64,000 nt of DNA, from positions 744,001-808,000 of the forward strand of contig ML133499.1 in NCBI GenBank assembly GCA_003864495.1, given 5' to 3'. The DNA is from Nemopilema nomurai. Its lineage: Eukaryota > Cnidaria > Scyphozoa > Rhizostomeae > Rhizostomatidae. A program made the position numbers and the translations under genes. Position 1 is the stretch's first letter, and every line of letters starts with the position of its first letter. The notes below the pieces were generated by a model. That model was not told where the DNA came from. It made no database searches and saw only the letters and a list, made by a program, of their open reading frames with translations. This document shows positions 48,201 through 64,000 of the stretch, piece after piece.

Positions 48201-49634
48201 AACATAATGGACACACTATCACATTGACTATTAAACAAATAATGGACTCCAGGAGTATTCATTTTTGTTTATTCAACCTGGAGCTGTTACTCAGTAACGA
48301 AGCAACACATGATAGAGACACCACACCGTTCTCAACTAGCACTGTATGATACCTAAGGCTTCTAATAATTGTATGAAACAGATTGCAAAAACACCTGAGA
48401 ATGAGCTTTTAAAGTTATTACTTAGTTATTACTCTACTTTAATGAAGTCTATCACAAAAATAAAGGCTTTAGAAACTAAGCTACATATGAACAAATATTT
48501 GAGGTCACTCAGGTATAGATGAAAGTCATAGCCTTATGATAATAGTCAAATAAAATCTTTTAAATTTCTATTCACAGATTAAAACTTTATAAACAGCTAA
48601 AAATATTCTTTAAATAAAAAACTACAATAAAACAACATGTATAAACATCCTCTAGATTAAAACCCTCGGATATTATTAAAAGCCACCTTGTCAGGTGTAA
48701 ATGAATTTTCATAGTCTTTAAATAAAATTGTTTTGAGTCATTAACGGTTGAAATTGTATTTTTAAACAGTCATGATGCAATAGGTTACAGATAATGCTGA
48801 TGCTTTTACTCTTTTTTTAGTTAATCGTTACATAATTGACAATGCAGTGTCGGAAGCCTTGGTAACACACTGCTTTTAGTCAAAGCGTCCGGCATAATAA
48901 GTGTTAAATTTCCGTGTCGCTAGTGAAATAGACATAATAAATTATATAAACTTGTAGACGACAGTCAGGTAAATCATTTGCCAGCACAGACAGTTCTGGC
49001 CATGTTTTGAAACTCGAATTATCCTTAGCTTGTGGATCACGCGGAACTAAAAACAAATTCTGTGACGCACGTAGCATTGATATTGTCCAAATTGTCCGAG
49101 ACTCGATTCTTTGCAGCCAAACACACCCAAGTCTCGCAACTTATAAAACATGGCACTGCCATTGGTTCAGAAATAAGCTCAGATATATTTAAGTAAAGAA
49201 TTTCTTTGCCCCTAAAGAAAATAAATAGTAAATGTTTGTTGATAAAGTCCTGCAAAGTCAGGCGTGCAGATTTAACTTCTTTTCACTCCATCCAAAAAAA
49301 CAATAGCTGTATTTTATTCATTCGCAAAACAAAAAGATCATCCAATATTTAGAGCACAGCATACCATATTCTTTGTTGGTGTCCCTGGAACAGATCGCTT
49401 TGCTCTTTTTCTTGCCTCCGTAAAAACATTCTTGAAAGAGCCAACATCGCCTTTATCGTGCTTAGGCCAGTTGGAGAGCTCTTCCCTGCTATCAATTGTG
49501 ATAACTTCCCTCCTTTCCCCTGGCTCGGGGCCATTTCTTAGTATACGCAATGTTTTCTTCACATCTTTCCATCCTTTACCTGTACAGATATTCATGGATA
49601 GGAGGACCAGACATATTAACTTCAAAATATACAT
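21027..49634 (-). CDS. SORL1: Sortilin-related receptor SORL1/SorLA, complete gene
   Basis: Type I endosomal/Golgi sorting receptor. Minus-strand exons: 49365-49634, 47521-47913, 46996-47063, 46520-46575, 43866-43981, 42694-42786, 42102-42265, 41437-41638, 40899-41007, 40399-40472, 39334-39422, 38793-38968, 38317-38509, 38024-38152, 37535-37617, 36866-37064, 35870-36094, 34901-35102, 34311-34500, 32906-33073, 32502-32615, 31709-31825, 30687-30809, 30266-30418, 29507-29620, 28737-28895, 27814-27933, 26844-26987, 26644-26658 (microexon), 26410-26524, 25535-25719, 24858-24961, 23793-23912, 22160-22229, 21027-21286. All phases match: 5112 nt, 1703 residues (1698 without the microexon). VPS10 + 10CC + YWTD + EGF + LDLA + FN3 + membrane helix is unique to SorLA; Hydra has an orthologue. 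In vertebrates it sorts APP and lipoprotein-related cargo via retromer and GGA adaptors. This copy is shorter (human protein is about 2214 residues) because it has eight LDLA and two FN3 modules. The exon 16/17 junction has two possible forms. Many introns carry minisatellites. Confidence 0.92.
21415..22000. repeat. 13-bp minisatellite in the last SORL1 intron
   Basis: About 45 copies of a 13-bp unit (CCCATCCAACTTT, CCGATCCAACTGT, CCCATCAAACGTT) in higher-order groups of two to five units. It fills most of the 873-bp last intron and ends about 130 bp before the 3' splice site. The transcribed strand reads as G/A-rich repeats. ORFs on both strands here are artefacts of the repeat. Confidence 0.92.
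22160..26658 (-). CDS. SORL1: SORL1 microexon and exons of two FN3 domains
   Basis: A 15-bp candidate microexon (26644-26658, IGAS) precedes FN3-1 (26410-26524 + 25535-25719), which starts [21 protein letters not shown] and contains GYTLTYR and [21 protein letters not shown]3-2 (24858-24961, 23793-23912, 22160-22229) runs from IVKPKSLKF...GFLSWNEG through [13 protein letters not shown] to [10 protein letters not shown] and SEAVSF. Vertebrate SORL1 has six FN3 domains. FN3-1 ([13 protein letters not shown]) resembles the membrane-proximal FN3 of the vertebrate protein more than the first one. The junction sequences are less conserved here than elsewhere in the gene. Confidence 0.72.
22644..22763 (-). 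mobile_element. tRNA-derived SINE, copy 1
   Basis: Minus-strand tRNA-like head at 22663-22734 with an intact-looking B box (GAGTTCGAGTC). It is preceded by GGCCTTGAGTGACGGCTTGA and followed by GGTTATTTTTCCGCACTCT. The copy at 63693-63812 has the same flanking blocks on both sides of the head, so the unit is a SINE and not a lone tRNA. It lies in the SORL1 intron between exons 23793-23912 and 22160-22229. Confidence 0.75.
23006..23210 (+). other. Possible remnant of a non-LTR reverse transcriptase C-terminus
   Basis: A plus-strand ORF with [36 protein letters not shown]. The pattern LL(Y/F)G..N......N..IL.A...(F/I) is common at the C-terminus of LINE-encoded proteins. It is antisense to SORL1 and intronic. 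The match is short and from memory of the family pattern only. Confidence 0.2.
24674..24752. repeat. (AT)n and ATATATAACATAA microsatellite
   Basis: A run of about 13 TA dinucleotides followed by tandem ATAAATATATATAACAT units, in a SORL1 intron. Confidence 0.9.
25140..25515. repeat. C-rich (CCCCTAAACC-like) tract next to a SORL1 donor
   Basis: About 375 bp of CTCAAACCCC / CCCCAAACCC / TCTACC units. On the transcribed strand it reads as runs of three to six G, beginning about 20 nt after the donor of exon 25535-25719. Such G-runs are known intronic splice enhancers and can form quadruplexes. Confidence 0.7.
26130..26262. repeat. Dispersed repeat with GCGCTTATTC / GGCGTTTATTC motifs
   Basis: Inverted pair: left AGATTAGCGCCTCGTTTGTTA and right CGACAGTGGCGCTAAT, with GGGCGCTTATTCAAG and GAGGCGTTTATTCAGC between. 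Related fragments occur near 12640-12970, 42945-43020 and 51650-51740. Confidence 0.45.
26844..32615 (-). CDS. SORL1: SORL1 exons 21-28: eight LDL-receptor class A repeats
   Basis: Each repeat is on its own phase 1-1 exon, so exon loss or gain keeps the frame. Calcium-site motifs in order: [51 protein letters not shown], an irregular [26 protein letters not shown] and [12 protein letters not shown]. Vertebrate SORL1 has eleven. Repeat 6 has extra residues between Cys5 and the acidic motif and lacks SDE, so its calcium binding is doubtful. Repeat 4 is preceded by a Thr/Pro-rich linker. Confidence 0.88.
27134..27700. repeat. 66-bp minisatellite in a SORL1 intron
   Basis: About eight to nine copies of a 66-bp unit (…CTTGTCTGTAGCCTTGATTA…GCCCTTCTATTATAAGCAAT…), with some shorter units. 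Because 66 is divisible by 3, repeated ORFs are open on both strands; none is a gene. Confidence 0.9.
27941..28375. repeat. Direct duplication of the sequence flanking SORL1 exon 27814-27933
   Basis: About 110 bp at 27941-28050 (GAAAGAAGACAATGAATTTA…GATTTGAAGATGTTCTTTAA) recurs at about 28265-28375 with few changes, in the same orientation. The first copy contains the acceptor region of the seventh LDLA exon; the second copy has no exon next to it. Confidence 0.7.
28465..28690 (-). mobile_element. GIY-YIG endonuclease fragment, probably of a Penelope-like element
   Basis: The minus-strand frame reads [20 protein letters not shown], about 30 variable residues, then [16 protein letters not shown] before a stop. 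R-Y-V-G-R-T and the IKQHV / SAIGQHL pair are typical of GIY-YIG domains at the C-terminus of Penelope-like retroelements in invertebrate genomes. No reverse transcriptase is adjacent, so this is a truncated copy. It sits about 45 bp below the donor of the sixth LDLA exon in SORL1, same strand. Confidence 0.6.
28905..29130. repeat. G/A-rich duplicated block
   Basis: The block GGATGATCGAAGGAGAATGA … GGGGGGGGTAAAA … GGAGCATGCTTTAAGGAGGA occurs twice about 115 bp apart, followed by looser GATGATATAAGAAGG units. In a SORL1 intron. Confidence 0.75.
30870..31680. repeat. 121-bp minisatellite in a SORL1 intron
   Basis: About six and a half copies of a roughly 121-bp purine-rich unit containing GGAGTTTATTTGGGAAGGG, GGCTGGAGAATAGGGGGATA and ATGTGGGGAGGGCATGG. 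The left copies are nearly identical and the right copies have diverged. It fills almost the whole intron between the second and third LDLA exons. Overlapping ORFs are repeat artefacts. Confidence 0.92.
31955..32330. repeat. 24-bp AT-rich minisatellite
   Basis: About eleven copies of AATGATAATGATGATAATAT plus a 4-bp spacer, decaying into (GATAAT)n. It lies in the intron between the first and second LDLA exons of SORL1. Confidence 0.9.
32906..33073 (-). CDS. SORL1: SORL1 exon 20: EGF-type module
   Basis: A 168-bp phase 1-1 exon with eight cysteines in two linked modules: [21 protein letters not shown], then [14 protein letters not shown]. It follows the YWTD propeller as in the vertebrate receptor. 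Confidence 0.85.
33074..34310. other. SORL1 intron between the YWTD and EGF exons
   Basis: AT-rich, with ATAATAATTACATAATCATA-like tracts at 33240-33400. No exon, ORF or structured element recognised. Confidence 0.5.
34311..37064 (-). CDS. SORL1: SORL1 exons 16-19: YWTD beta-propeller
   Basis: Six blade signatures are visible: [38 protein letters not shown] and DIYWDDW, with the usual [10 protein letters not shown] and WPNGVAVD elements. Exon 16 can be joined to exon 17 in two ways that both keep frame: 36866 to 36094 (…NSCSYVEEL) or 36870 to 36098 (…NSSSYVEEL). The second acceptor has the better pyrimidine tract and the first donor the better consensus. Confidence 0.87.
34655..34745. repeat. 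GATGATTTCGGCCCCGGGCC dispersed repeat, copy 1
   Basis: Two tandem copies of GCAGATGATTTCGGCCCCGG plus a diverged third, followed by CCCTAAAACCGCCA. The same string with the same tail (CCTAAAACCGC) is at 49884-49935. GC-rich in an AT-rich genome, so it stands out as an inserted repeat. Confidence 0.7.
35481..35703. mobile_element. Foldback element with 12-bp flanking direct repeat
   Basis: A long inverted repeat: GCAAGAAATAGCAGAACTAG…TGCATACTTTAAGTACTTTT…GACACTTCTCAGAGTATGCA is mirrored by TGCATACTCTGAGGATTGTC…AAAAGTGCTTTCAGTATGCA…CTAGTTCCGCTTTTTCTTGC. It is flanked by GCTCTAAACATT at 35469-35480 and 35704-35715. It belongs to the same family as 8534, 11141 and 39990. It lies in the SORL1 intron between 34901-35102 and 35870-36094. 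Confidence 0.78.
36136..36508. mobile_element. MITE of the GTTTACACG family, copy 2
   Basis: Left end AGGCCGCGTCTACATGAGGA and inverted right end AGGCTGCATTTACACGCGAA match. Internal GGAACGGTTCTGT and GAACCGTTTCTG motifs are arranged as inverted subrepeats. Its ends resemble those of 3552-3974. It is in a SORL1 intron just upstream of exon 17. Confidence 0.6.
36592..36655. mobile_element. Fragment of the foldback family
   Basis: TAATAGCTAGAACTAGTGGG followed by GTTTTGCATACTTATAATAA matches the start of the family (…CAATAGCTAGAAATAGCGGAAC…TTTGCATACTTAAAGTACTT). Truncated. Confidence 0.5.
37535..38509 (-). CDS. SORL1: SORL1 exons 13-15: 10CC module
   Basis: Exons 38317-38509, 38024-38152 and 37535-37617 contain exactly ten cysteines, from [11 protein letters not shown] through [33 protein letters not shown] and [13 protein letters not shown] to ACPI. 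This is the disulphide-rich module that closes the VPS10 propeller. A 118-bp tandem duplication ends only about 15 bp beyond the exon 14 donor. Confidence 0.88.
37784..38009. repeat. 118-bp tandem duplication next to SORL1 exon 14
   Basis: Two head-to-tail copies (37784-37901 and 37902-38009) of CTCGATACGCC…GAATCTACTTCATGTGGTCA…CACTACGCAGGCAA…CCATCGACCACTTCACGTGG…, about 93% identical by eye. The second copy ends about 15 bp beyond the donor of exon 38024-38152. Each copy carries GACCACTTCACGTGGTC, a perfect 17-nt palindrome with a CACGTG core. Confidence 0.9.
38793..47913 (-). CDS. SORL1: SORL1 exons 2-12: VPS10 ten-bladed propeller
   Basis: Eleven exons encode residues about 91-603. Asp-box/BNR-like turns recur: [49 protein letters not shown] and YSWDDGESW. 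Strong family landmarks are [37 protein letters not shown] and [17 protein letters not shown]. The exon 7-8 junction needs the acceptor GTCGGCAG at 41639 rather than the upstream CAG; only this keeps the frame and the length seen in the human protein. The domain binds peptide ligands, including propeptide and amyloid-beta-like peptides, in the vertebrate receptor. Confidence 0.88.
39990..40227. mobile_element. Longer foldback-family element with 7-bp flanking repeat
   Basis: Starts CTTCACAATAGCTAGAAATA, carries ACTTAAAGTACTTTTCGCCTGACACTCCTC, ATGCAAACGACGG and AATAGCCAGTTGCGGATCG, and ends with GTTTTGTACCGCAAAGCACTTGTTCAG, the inverse of the family start (GAACAAGTGCTTTGCGGTAC). AGGAATA flanks it at 39983-39989 and 40228-40234. 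In a SORL1 intron. Confidence 0.68.
41021..41092. repeat. 10-bp tandem repeat (GTGATTCGTA)
   Basis: Seven copies with minor variants, starting about 14 bp beyond the acceptor side of SORL1 exon 40899-41007. Confidence 0.85.
42940..43030. repeat. GTTTATTAAGACCG dispersed repeat
   Basis: CCCCCGTTTATTAAGACCGC, CCCTGTTTATAAAGACCG and TTTATTAGCTACCCGAGAG are arranged in tandem. They are similar in style to the GCGCTTATTC repeats near 12640, 26130 and 51650. Confidence 0.4.
44630..45160. repeat. G-rich minisatellite in a SORL1 intron
   Basis: About 18 irregular units combining GGTGGGTGCTTTGGAAGTGA, GGGGTGGAAGATTGGAAGTG and ATTGAGTGGGGGCTTGG. It is in the 2.5-kb intron between the exons at 43866-43981 and 46520-46575. 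Many GGGG runs on the plus strand. Confidence 0.85.
45297..45376. repeat. 18-bp repeat (ATTGATATTGATATTCAT)
   Basis: About four and a half copies in the same SORL1 intron as the G-rich minisatellite. Confidence 0.88.
45700..45841. repeat. 29-bp repeat (CATTGATGCAAATAATTGAT…)
   Basis: About five copies of a 29-bp unit containing TTGATGCATTGATC and ATTGATGCAAAT. Confidence 0.85.
47914..49364. other. SORL1 intron 1
   Basis: AT-rich and unstructured. A minus-strand ORF at 49037-49255 contains no VPS10 sequence, and exon 1 joins exon 2 in phase without it. Confidence 0.5.
49365..49634 (-). CDS. SORL1: SORL1 exon 1: signal peptide and furin-cleaved propeptide
   Basis: The 90-residue exon starts at the first ATG of the frame with a hydrophobic signal ([17 protein letters not shown]). 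The next 60 or so residues end in RKRAKR, a furin-type site, followed by SVPGT. Family members carry a short propeptide cut by furin before the VPS10 domain, so the position fits. It ends in phase 0 at NM|gtatgc and joins exon 2 ([16 protein letters not shown]) in phase. Confidence 0.85.
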
Positions 49635-52600
49635 CTTCCTCAGCTCTTCTCCGATTAGATTGTTGCACCGTTTTGAGTGCCGCTGCGATGCAAAGCATTA
49701 CTGCGCAATTCGCATAAACCCTTCCGACGGGCAACTTTTTGGATGACATTCCAGTGCCAAAATGCGGGGATCGGGGGTCCATCAGCAAAGAAAAATTTGA
49801 AAAGGGACCATCTTGAGGCATAACAATTTTAACGAAAAAGAACTTGAAGAACATTGTCTGGGCTATCAAAAATTAAAAACAATAGCCCCGCAGATGATTT
49901 CGGCCCCGGGCCCCGAAGTCCCTAAAACCGCTACCCCTCCCCCATCCCCTACTCCCCCTTGTATAGTGCAGGATTTGTGGTTCAATTACTTCAAATCAAA
50001 AATTAATATTGTAACGCCATGATATTTTTACAAAATTAATATCATATTTTACTCCAACTCAATGTTTTTAACTTTGTATTTTAAAGGTTCTTTTCATAGC
50101 ATTTCTTAAGGTATCTATGTAAGTAGAGGTTTGATAAGCTCATTCATTTTGTGGGTTTCACACCTATCTTCATAGCTGTATAGCTTTCTTCTTTTTCAGT
50201 CTTTTGCGATTTTTCCATCGACGCTTTCGAATGAATGCGCAGATTGAAAATTAGTTGCATATGAAAAGAGATTTAAGATTAAAGAAAAAACATCTGCTGC
50301 TTTCGTGCATTGAGAGGCACCGAAGTTGATCCAAAACAACAGTTTTTTCGAGAATAGAATTTAAAATAAAGCAACATGCCTTTGGATGAGGATTTTCTTA
50401 TAGAAAAGATGAATGATTAGAAGTATAAAACTTATCCAGAAAATTAAACCGAAAAAGTATAAATTCTCAGATTCCGTAATGGGTTGAAGCTCAGGGAAGC
50501 GAATTCAACGACAGCGGAGTGAGGTTTAGGCCTAACGTGATTATTGCCCCCACACGTCTCCATGTTCTAGAACGAAATAGTGCTCAAACCCCCATCTCTT
50601 CCCTTCTTGAGCCATTTGCTATTGGCCTCGTTTCAGGGTCATCACAAATTGCATCATCATCTCATCTGCTGATTTAATCATTGTGACAATTTCGAAAAAC
50701 TCTAAGAGGGTGTGGTCAACACCATTCTGTTTGTCAACTATTGCATTAATCAGCAACTTGATAAACCCCATGGTCTTCATTTAACGCTTTGTAGAAAATG
50801 TGTTAATTTAATATGTATAGAAAGTTTGGCTATTCAATCAGAGAGACAAGAGGGGGGAAGCATCTTTCTCTCTTGCTTTTATCATAGTCATCTGGCACTC
50901 CTACTATACCCCGCCGGGTTTCAGAGGCTAGGGAATTTTATTGGAGTTTTGTAAAATGAACTTTAGGCTAGCTACTAGATGTGATGTTTTTAGTATTATT
51001 TTTGAAGCTCTCATAGAGAAAGAAGTTTTTGCCCTGCACATTAGAATACCTATGCGTGTGTTTATAAATGCATCTACATCTCTACATGTAATAACAACAT
51101 ATTTATAGTAGCCATGAAAAAATTCCACACGTCTTCTTTAAAAATTTAAGTTAGTTCTAAAGCGTCATTAATGTTCGATTTTTCCACTCATTCAAAGTTC
51201 ACAAGACCACTATTTAGAGGATATTATTACTTCTACTTTCACTAACATTTATTTCCAGCCAAAGTTATTATAGATTCGATAACTCTCGATTCCCGGAAAT
51301 ATGTGTTTGAAATTTCATGCTCCTATTGGTGTGTTTTCTAAAAATTTTATGAAAAAAAGAGCTTAATTGTTGAAGATTTGAACAAGAGGATAAACAAAAT
51401 TCCTGAGGCAAGGAATTAAAATTCGTAGGGTATGATCATGAGGCCTTTGATTTATTCTACAAATTCTATATGTAGTAATGCTCTATTTTATGGAGTAATG
51501 CTTTAGCCCCCTTCAAAACATTGTATTTTTCCATGCCTCATCCCCGAAACTGTATTACCAATTATTATCAAAACTAAGACTATAAAACTGCAACAAATAT
51601 GGTAGCAAAAGTATTTTAATGTCATCAAAACTTTAGCATAATAATATCATCGAATTGGAGTCTCCCTTTGAGTAAGCGCCCCCTCAAATAAGCGCCCGTC
51701 CTAGAAGTGATATTATCGATTAATCGCCCCTTCGAAAAAAGGCCTTGGGAATGAAATCTTAAATAAACGGTGTTGTTTATTTAATCTTCCAATATTCATT
51801 CAACCATGTTTTTGAGGCATTACGGTAGTTATACATCTAAGTGAAAAGGAATTTTCTGTTCGTCATATGTTTCATCTGGGAAGGAAATAGTTTCAGAGCT
51901 TCCTCGAGTACTTTTGCGGAAATAGGAAATGTAACTCAATATCTAACTTGCCTAAAACTATTGAGAAATAAACTGCTACTAGGAATATGGGGAAAAGGTA
52001 AAGCTACTGCTGGCATTAGCCCAAAGACTATCAAACTGCTTTGTTTGTTGTTCCAAAACTGGAAGAAAAATGAGAGGATTCAGTCTATGTAGTGTCTTGT
52101 AAAAAAATTATAATAATTTGTGCAGAAATATACTTCCAGACCCCTAGTGCCTTGAAATTGTTTTCTTTAAAAACTTAATGGCTGGAGAGGTTTCAGTTCA
52201 TTTTACGTATTAATTTTTCGGTATTCGGGGAATGAACAGAAGCAAGGTGTTCACCATTTTCTCTCGACCCCACGAGAATCCTCCCTGAAAGACCCGCAAA
52301 TTCCAAAGGCGTCCCCGCCCTTTGACTTGAAGGACTCTAATTTGTTTCAACTGTTTCCTTGATTTTCGGTTCCATATAATGTTTTATTGACATGTTGATG
52401 GTCACTAATTGAAATTGAACTCAGGAATTTACGAGTGCTTATCTTCTTATAAAAAGTCCTGATGGTTAAACGGAAAATTAGATTCAGTTCTCAGTAAATT
52501 AACATTATTATTCGTACGGTTCTCACCATTATCCTTCCAAAACATTAAAGTTGCCACCGTGCGAAAATCTCTCTAACTTGTCAATTTAGGGAAGGCGAGA

Positions 52601-53020
52601 AAGTCCAGCACTGGTAGTATATACAAGTCACGCTGTACTTTGTTTACAACCTTGAATGTCCCGCCATATTCCGAGCGCTTTGTCTATTGTTGGATCAAAA
52701 CGCAAATTCTCCTATTTGAGCTCAAGTTTGATTGACAGATCTATGGTAACAACGCGCGCGTCATAGGCATTCTGGCGCGCAACTTTTTTATATTTTTGAA
52801 ATTTGTTATTCGAGGAAAAAGATTTTGAAGGGATTTTTCTGACTTTATTTTGATCTGGTATTTGACAAATTACTGGAGGCCACAAGGTAATTTAGCTGAC
52901 GATTCCATAGCTGGATTCTATTTGATGGTCAAGGAACTTGCTCTTGTAAAGATAAAGCCGATCTGAAGCGAATAGGAACTACTTTGCTGCCGCAATTTGT
53001 CCATGGAGAAGGAAAGAAGT
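49635..53020. other. Intergenic region between the divergent SORL1 and DYRK1 genes
   Basis: Just upstream of the SORL1 ATG the transcript would contain short upstream ATGs, e.g. ATGCGAATTGCGCAGTAA. 49884-49935 is a GATGATTTCGGCCCCGGGCC dispersed repeat. 51650-51740 has GCGCCCCCTCAAATAAGCGC-type repeat fragments. The remainder is AT-rich with no gene recognised. Both promoters must lie here, but no TATA box is convincing. Confidence 0.5.
49884..49935. repeat. GATGATTTCGGCCCCGGGCC dispersed repeat, copy 2
   Basis: GCAGATGATTTCGGCCCCGG followed by GCCCCGAAGTCCCTAAAACC, matching 34655-34745. It lies about 250 bp upstream of the SORL1 start codon. Confidence 0.7.
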
Positions 53021-53029
53021 TGTAATTAT

Positions 53030-53109
53030 TAAAGCTCGACAAAACAGTGTGGAAACATCCAGAAAAGCCTTACAGATGGGTGACAAAGGAGGGAGAAGTG
53101 ATTGATTTG
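53030..53109 (+). other. DYRK1A: Probable 5' non-coding exon of DYRK1
   Basis: A strong donor (GATTTG|GTAAGTAA) at 53109 ends a G/A-rich stretch with a short upstream ORF (ATGGGTGAC…TGA). It can be spliced to the acceptor TTTTCAG at 55161-55163, 83 bp before the DYRK1 start codon. Its 5' end is not determinable. Non-coding first exons are usual for DYRK1 genes. Confidence 0.4.
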
Positions 53110-55186
53110 GTAAGTAACTTACGAAAATCGTCTAGAAAGGCGCTGTTTAACGCGATCTGGCATTAGGCCAAAAGGAGCCATGCTTGATGTACACAGTTTC
53201 ACGATCAGAAAATTCATGTGACTTTCCCCTCTAAATCTTTACCTCGATGCTTGATCAACGTGAGCTTCCTTCGCATATGTTATCTTGGAAGATAATTGAG
53301 TGAATTCTAGGCTTATTCAGCAAAGTAAACACAAAATATGACGTCTAAATTTTCGCACCTCTCAGGCCGCGAAGTACTTCCCACCTGAAGAGTTTTGCCG
53401 CGCTTTGATTCTAGCTGAAGGGCAGTAACGAAGCCCGAAATGAATAATTATGGCCGGCAATTGTTAGGAGATCTTGAAACCCATCTGAACAGTTTTTCGA
53501 ATAACCGTTTAAAATTGCAGAAATTGTTAATGTTTTGTAATAACTACCCTAAAAATCTTGGTGAGAAATCTTGACTGTATTTTCTTTTGTCTTACGCAAC
53601 GAAGGCCGTATATAGGCGCCATTTTGAAAGTATCCGATGAGAGATGAAATCTTCTAATAAACAAAACGGCGCTATTGAACCCAATTCCAAAATACGGAAA
53701 TAAGTAGCCATGCGCCAAGTGAGAAAGTCATGTAAGGGGTCAAATTTCAAATCTTCGTAGATGCTCTGAGTGTGTCCTTTGTACATTTTTGTATGCCGGC
53801 ATTAGGATATTTTACGATCAACAAATTTATTCACTTTTAACTTTAGGCAGTGCAGCATATTTTGGTTTAGAGATTTGAATTTGAATTTATGTTTTTTAAA
53901 TTCAAAAGGCAGATTCAAAAGGATTGTAAAGGACATATTCGTTTTCTTTTTATTTAACCAGACATGATGAAGTAATCTCAAAATTTTGACAGAAAGAGGG
54001 CAGCTGTTTTTACAACAAAATCCTCTAAACCCTTTTATATCGTTTTTTCAAAATACGTTCTGGCCTAGGATTAACTCAAGAGCAGAACATTCATGCCTTT
54101 GTTGTATAGATGTGAGGTTTAAAGAGTAATCACAAAAGTTTGAATTTATAAAGAAAAGCTTTAGATATCAAAAGATAGCCATGTCATCTGGATATGAATA
54201 TTAATGCTATACAATGATACAAGCAGTGTGTATGTTTTTTACTCCGGAAGGAAAAACTGTTTATCTTGAATAAAGTCTTGCTAACAGAAGTTAGATATCA
54301 ATATTTTATGGCAATGAAATGAAATATATGTAAGAATTCAGAAAGAAAAAACCAGATTTATAGTACAAATCTTGCTTGCTTAATTATTAGATTTATGTTA
54401 TTTTGTGATAAAATTGATATATTTCAGGCCTTAGAGAGGAAAACTGTAGACGTTGAATATAAATCTTGCCCATTGAAGTTTAATTTGATATTGTTTACAT
54501 GATGATGAAAATTATATGAATCTAAGACTTCAGAAAAAACTAGATTTTGGGTACAAATCTTGCCAGCTGAATTTTGAAGTGGATGCTATATGATATGAAA
54601 ATTTGTTAAGGCATATATATTCAGAAAAAGCAAAACAGTAGATATCTAACACAAACCTTGCCTTCTGAATTTAATTATTTTGATTTTAAGCTGTGCCTAA
54701 TGCTTTGAATCTAATCACAAAATTTTAAACAGTATACCATCATCTTGCTTAAATTGACATCTATACATGAACAACAAGGGGGTTCAAGTCAAATTTGAAA
54801 ATTCTTTTTTATTATTATCATTAATTTATTAAAGTGTCTATGTATTTAGCATACTGTGCTAATTGGGGACATTATTTATACTTAAAATAAATTTATCTAC
54901 AACATTTTTATATTGCATCACCTTCTGCCAAGGTAATCAGTGTGAGATAATAGATATTGTTGTATCTTGATTGTAGACTGTCAAAAGTCAAAACATGGAT
55001 GCATGTTCATAAATTAAACTGCAAAAATACCTAGAATTCTGCTTATAAACAAAAGTTTATGTAGCTTGTTTTGTGTTGACAGAAATATTGCAATATTACT
55101 CATTGCTGACTCTCTTGTCACTTCAAGCATTTCAATAATTGTTTGTATTTTCAATGTTTTCAGGAATCACACCACAGGACAATTGA

Positions 55187-64000
<8,814 letters not shown>

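Noticed and set aside
49037..49255. Additional SORL1 exon in intron 1
   Set aside because: No VPS10-like sequence in any frame, and exons 1 and 2 already join in phase with continuous homology.

Overview
This window is nuclear DNA from an animal. It is AT-rich, and it holds intron-split genes with GT/AG junctions, many minisatellites and many short non-autonomous mobile elements. The gene content points to a cnidarian, most likely a hexacoral (sea anemone or stony coral). The evidence is a secreted PAN-EGF-fibrinogen-like protein of the type known from coral skeletal matrix, a compact SORL1 receptor (Hydra is known to have one) and a DYRK1 kinase. The species is not determined, and the cnidarian placement is inference.

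Layout, left to right. 1-5.6 kb: no confident gene; a solo LTR, a MITE with GTTTACACG-type ends, a diverged direct duplication and one possible last exon of a membrane protein. 5.7-11.4 kb (minus): a six-exon gene for a secreted protein of about 400 residues (signal peptide, PAN/apple, two EGF-like modules, fibrinogen-related C-terminus). 13.1-14.1 kb (minus): two Cys-rich exon candidates, one broken by a stop codon. 15.7-17.4 kb (plus): an intronless carboxylesterase with a complete catalytic triad and a GPI-signal-like C-terminus. 21.0-49.6 kb (minus): a complete SORL1/SorLA gene, reconstructed here as 35 coding exons whose phases all match, giving 1703 residues. 55.2-64.0 kb (plus): the 5' part of DYRK1A/minibrain, running off the right edge.

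SORL1 is the centrepiece. Its order is signal/propeptide with furin site, VPS10 propeller, 10CC, six-bladed YWTD propeller, EGF, eight LDLR class A repeats, two FN3 domains, membrane helix and a short tail. The tail keeps a FANxxY retromer motif and an acidic cluster but lacks the C-terminal GGA-type motif of the vertebrate protein. Vertebrate SORL1 has eleven LDLA and six FN3 modules. SORL1 and DYRK1 lie head to head about 3.5 kb apart.

The introns and intergenic DNA are rich in repeats: a foldback element family with 7-16 bp flanking direct repeats, a tRNA-derived SINE in two copies, a GIY-YIG fragment probably from a Penelope-like element, several TIR elements, and minisatellites with units of 10 to 121 bp. 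No CRISPR, operon or bacterial system is present, and I found no clearly novel molecular system. The most informative items are the reduced SORL1, its tail, and the foldback family.
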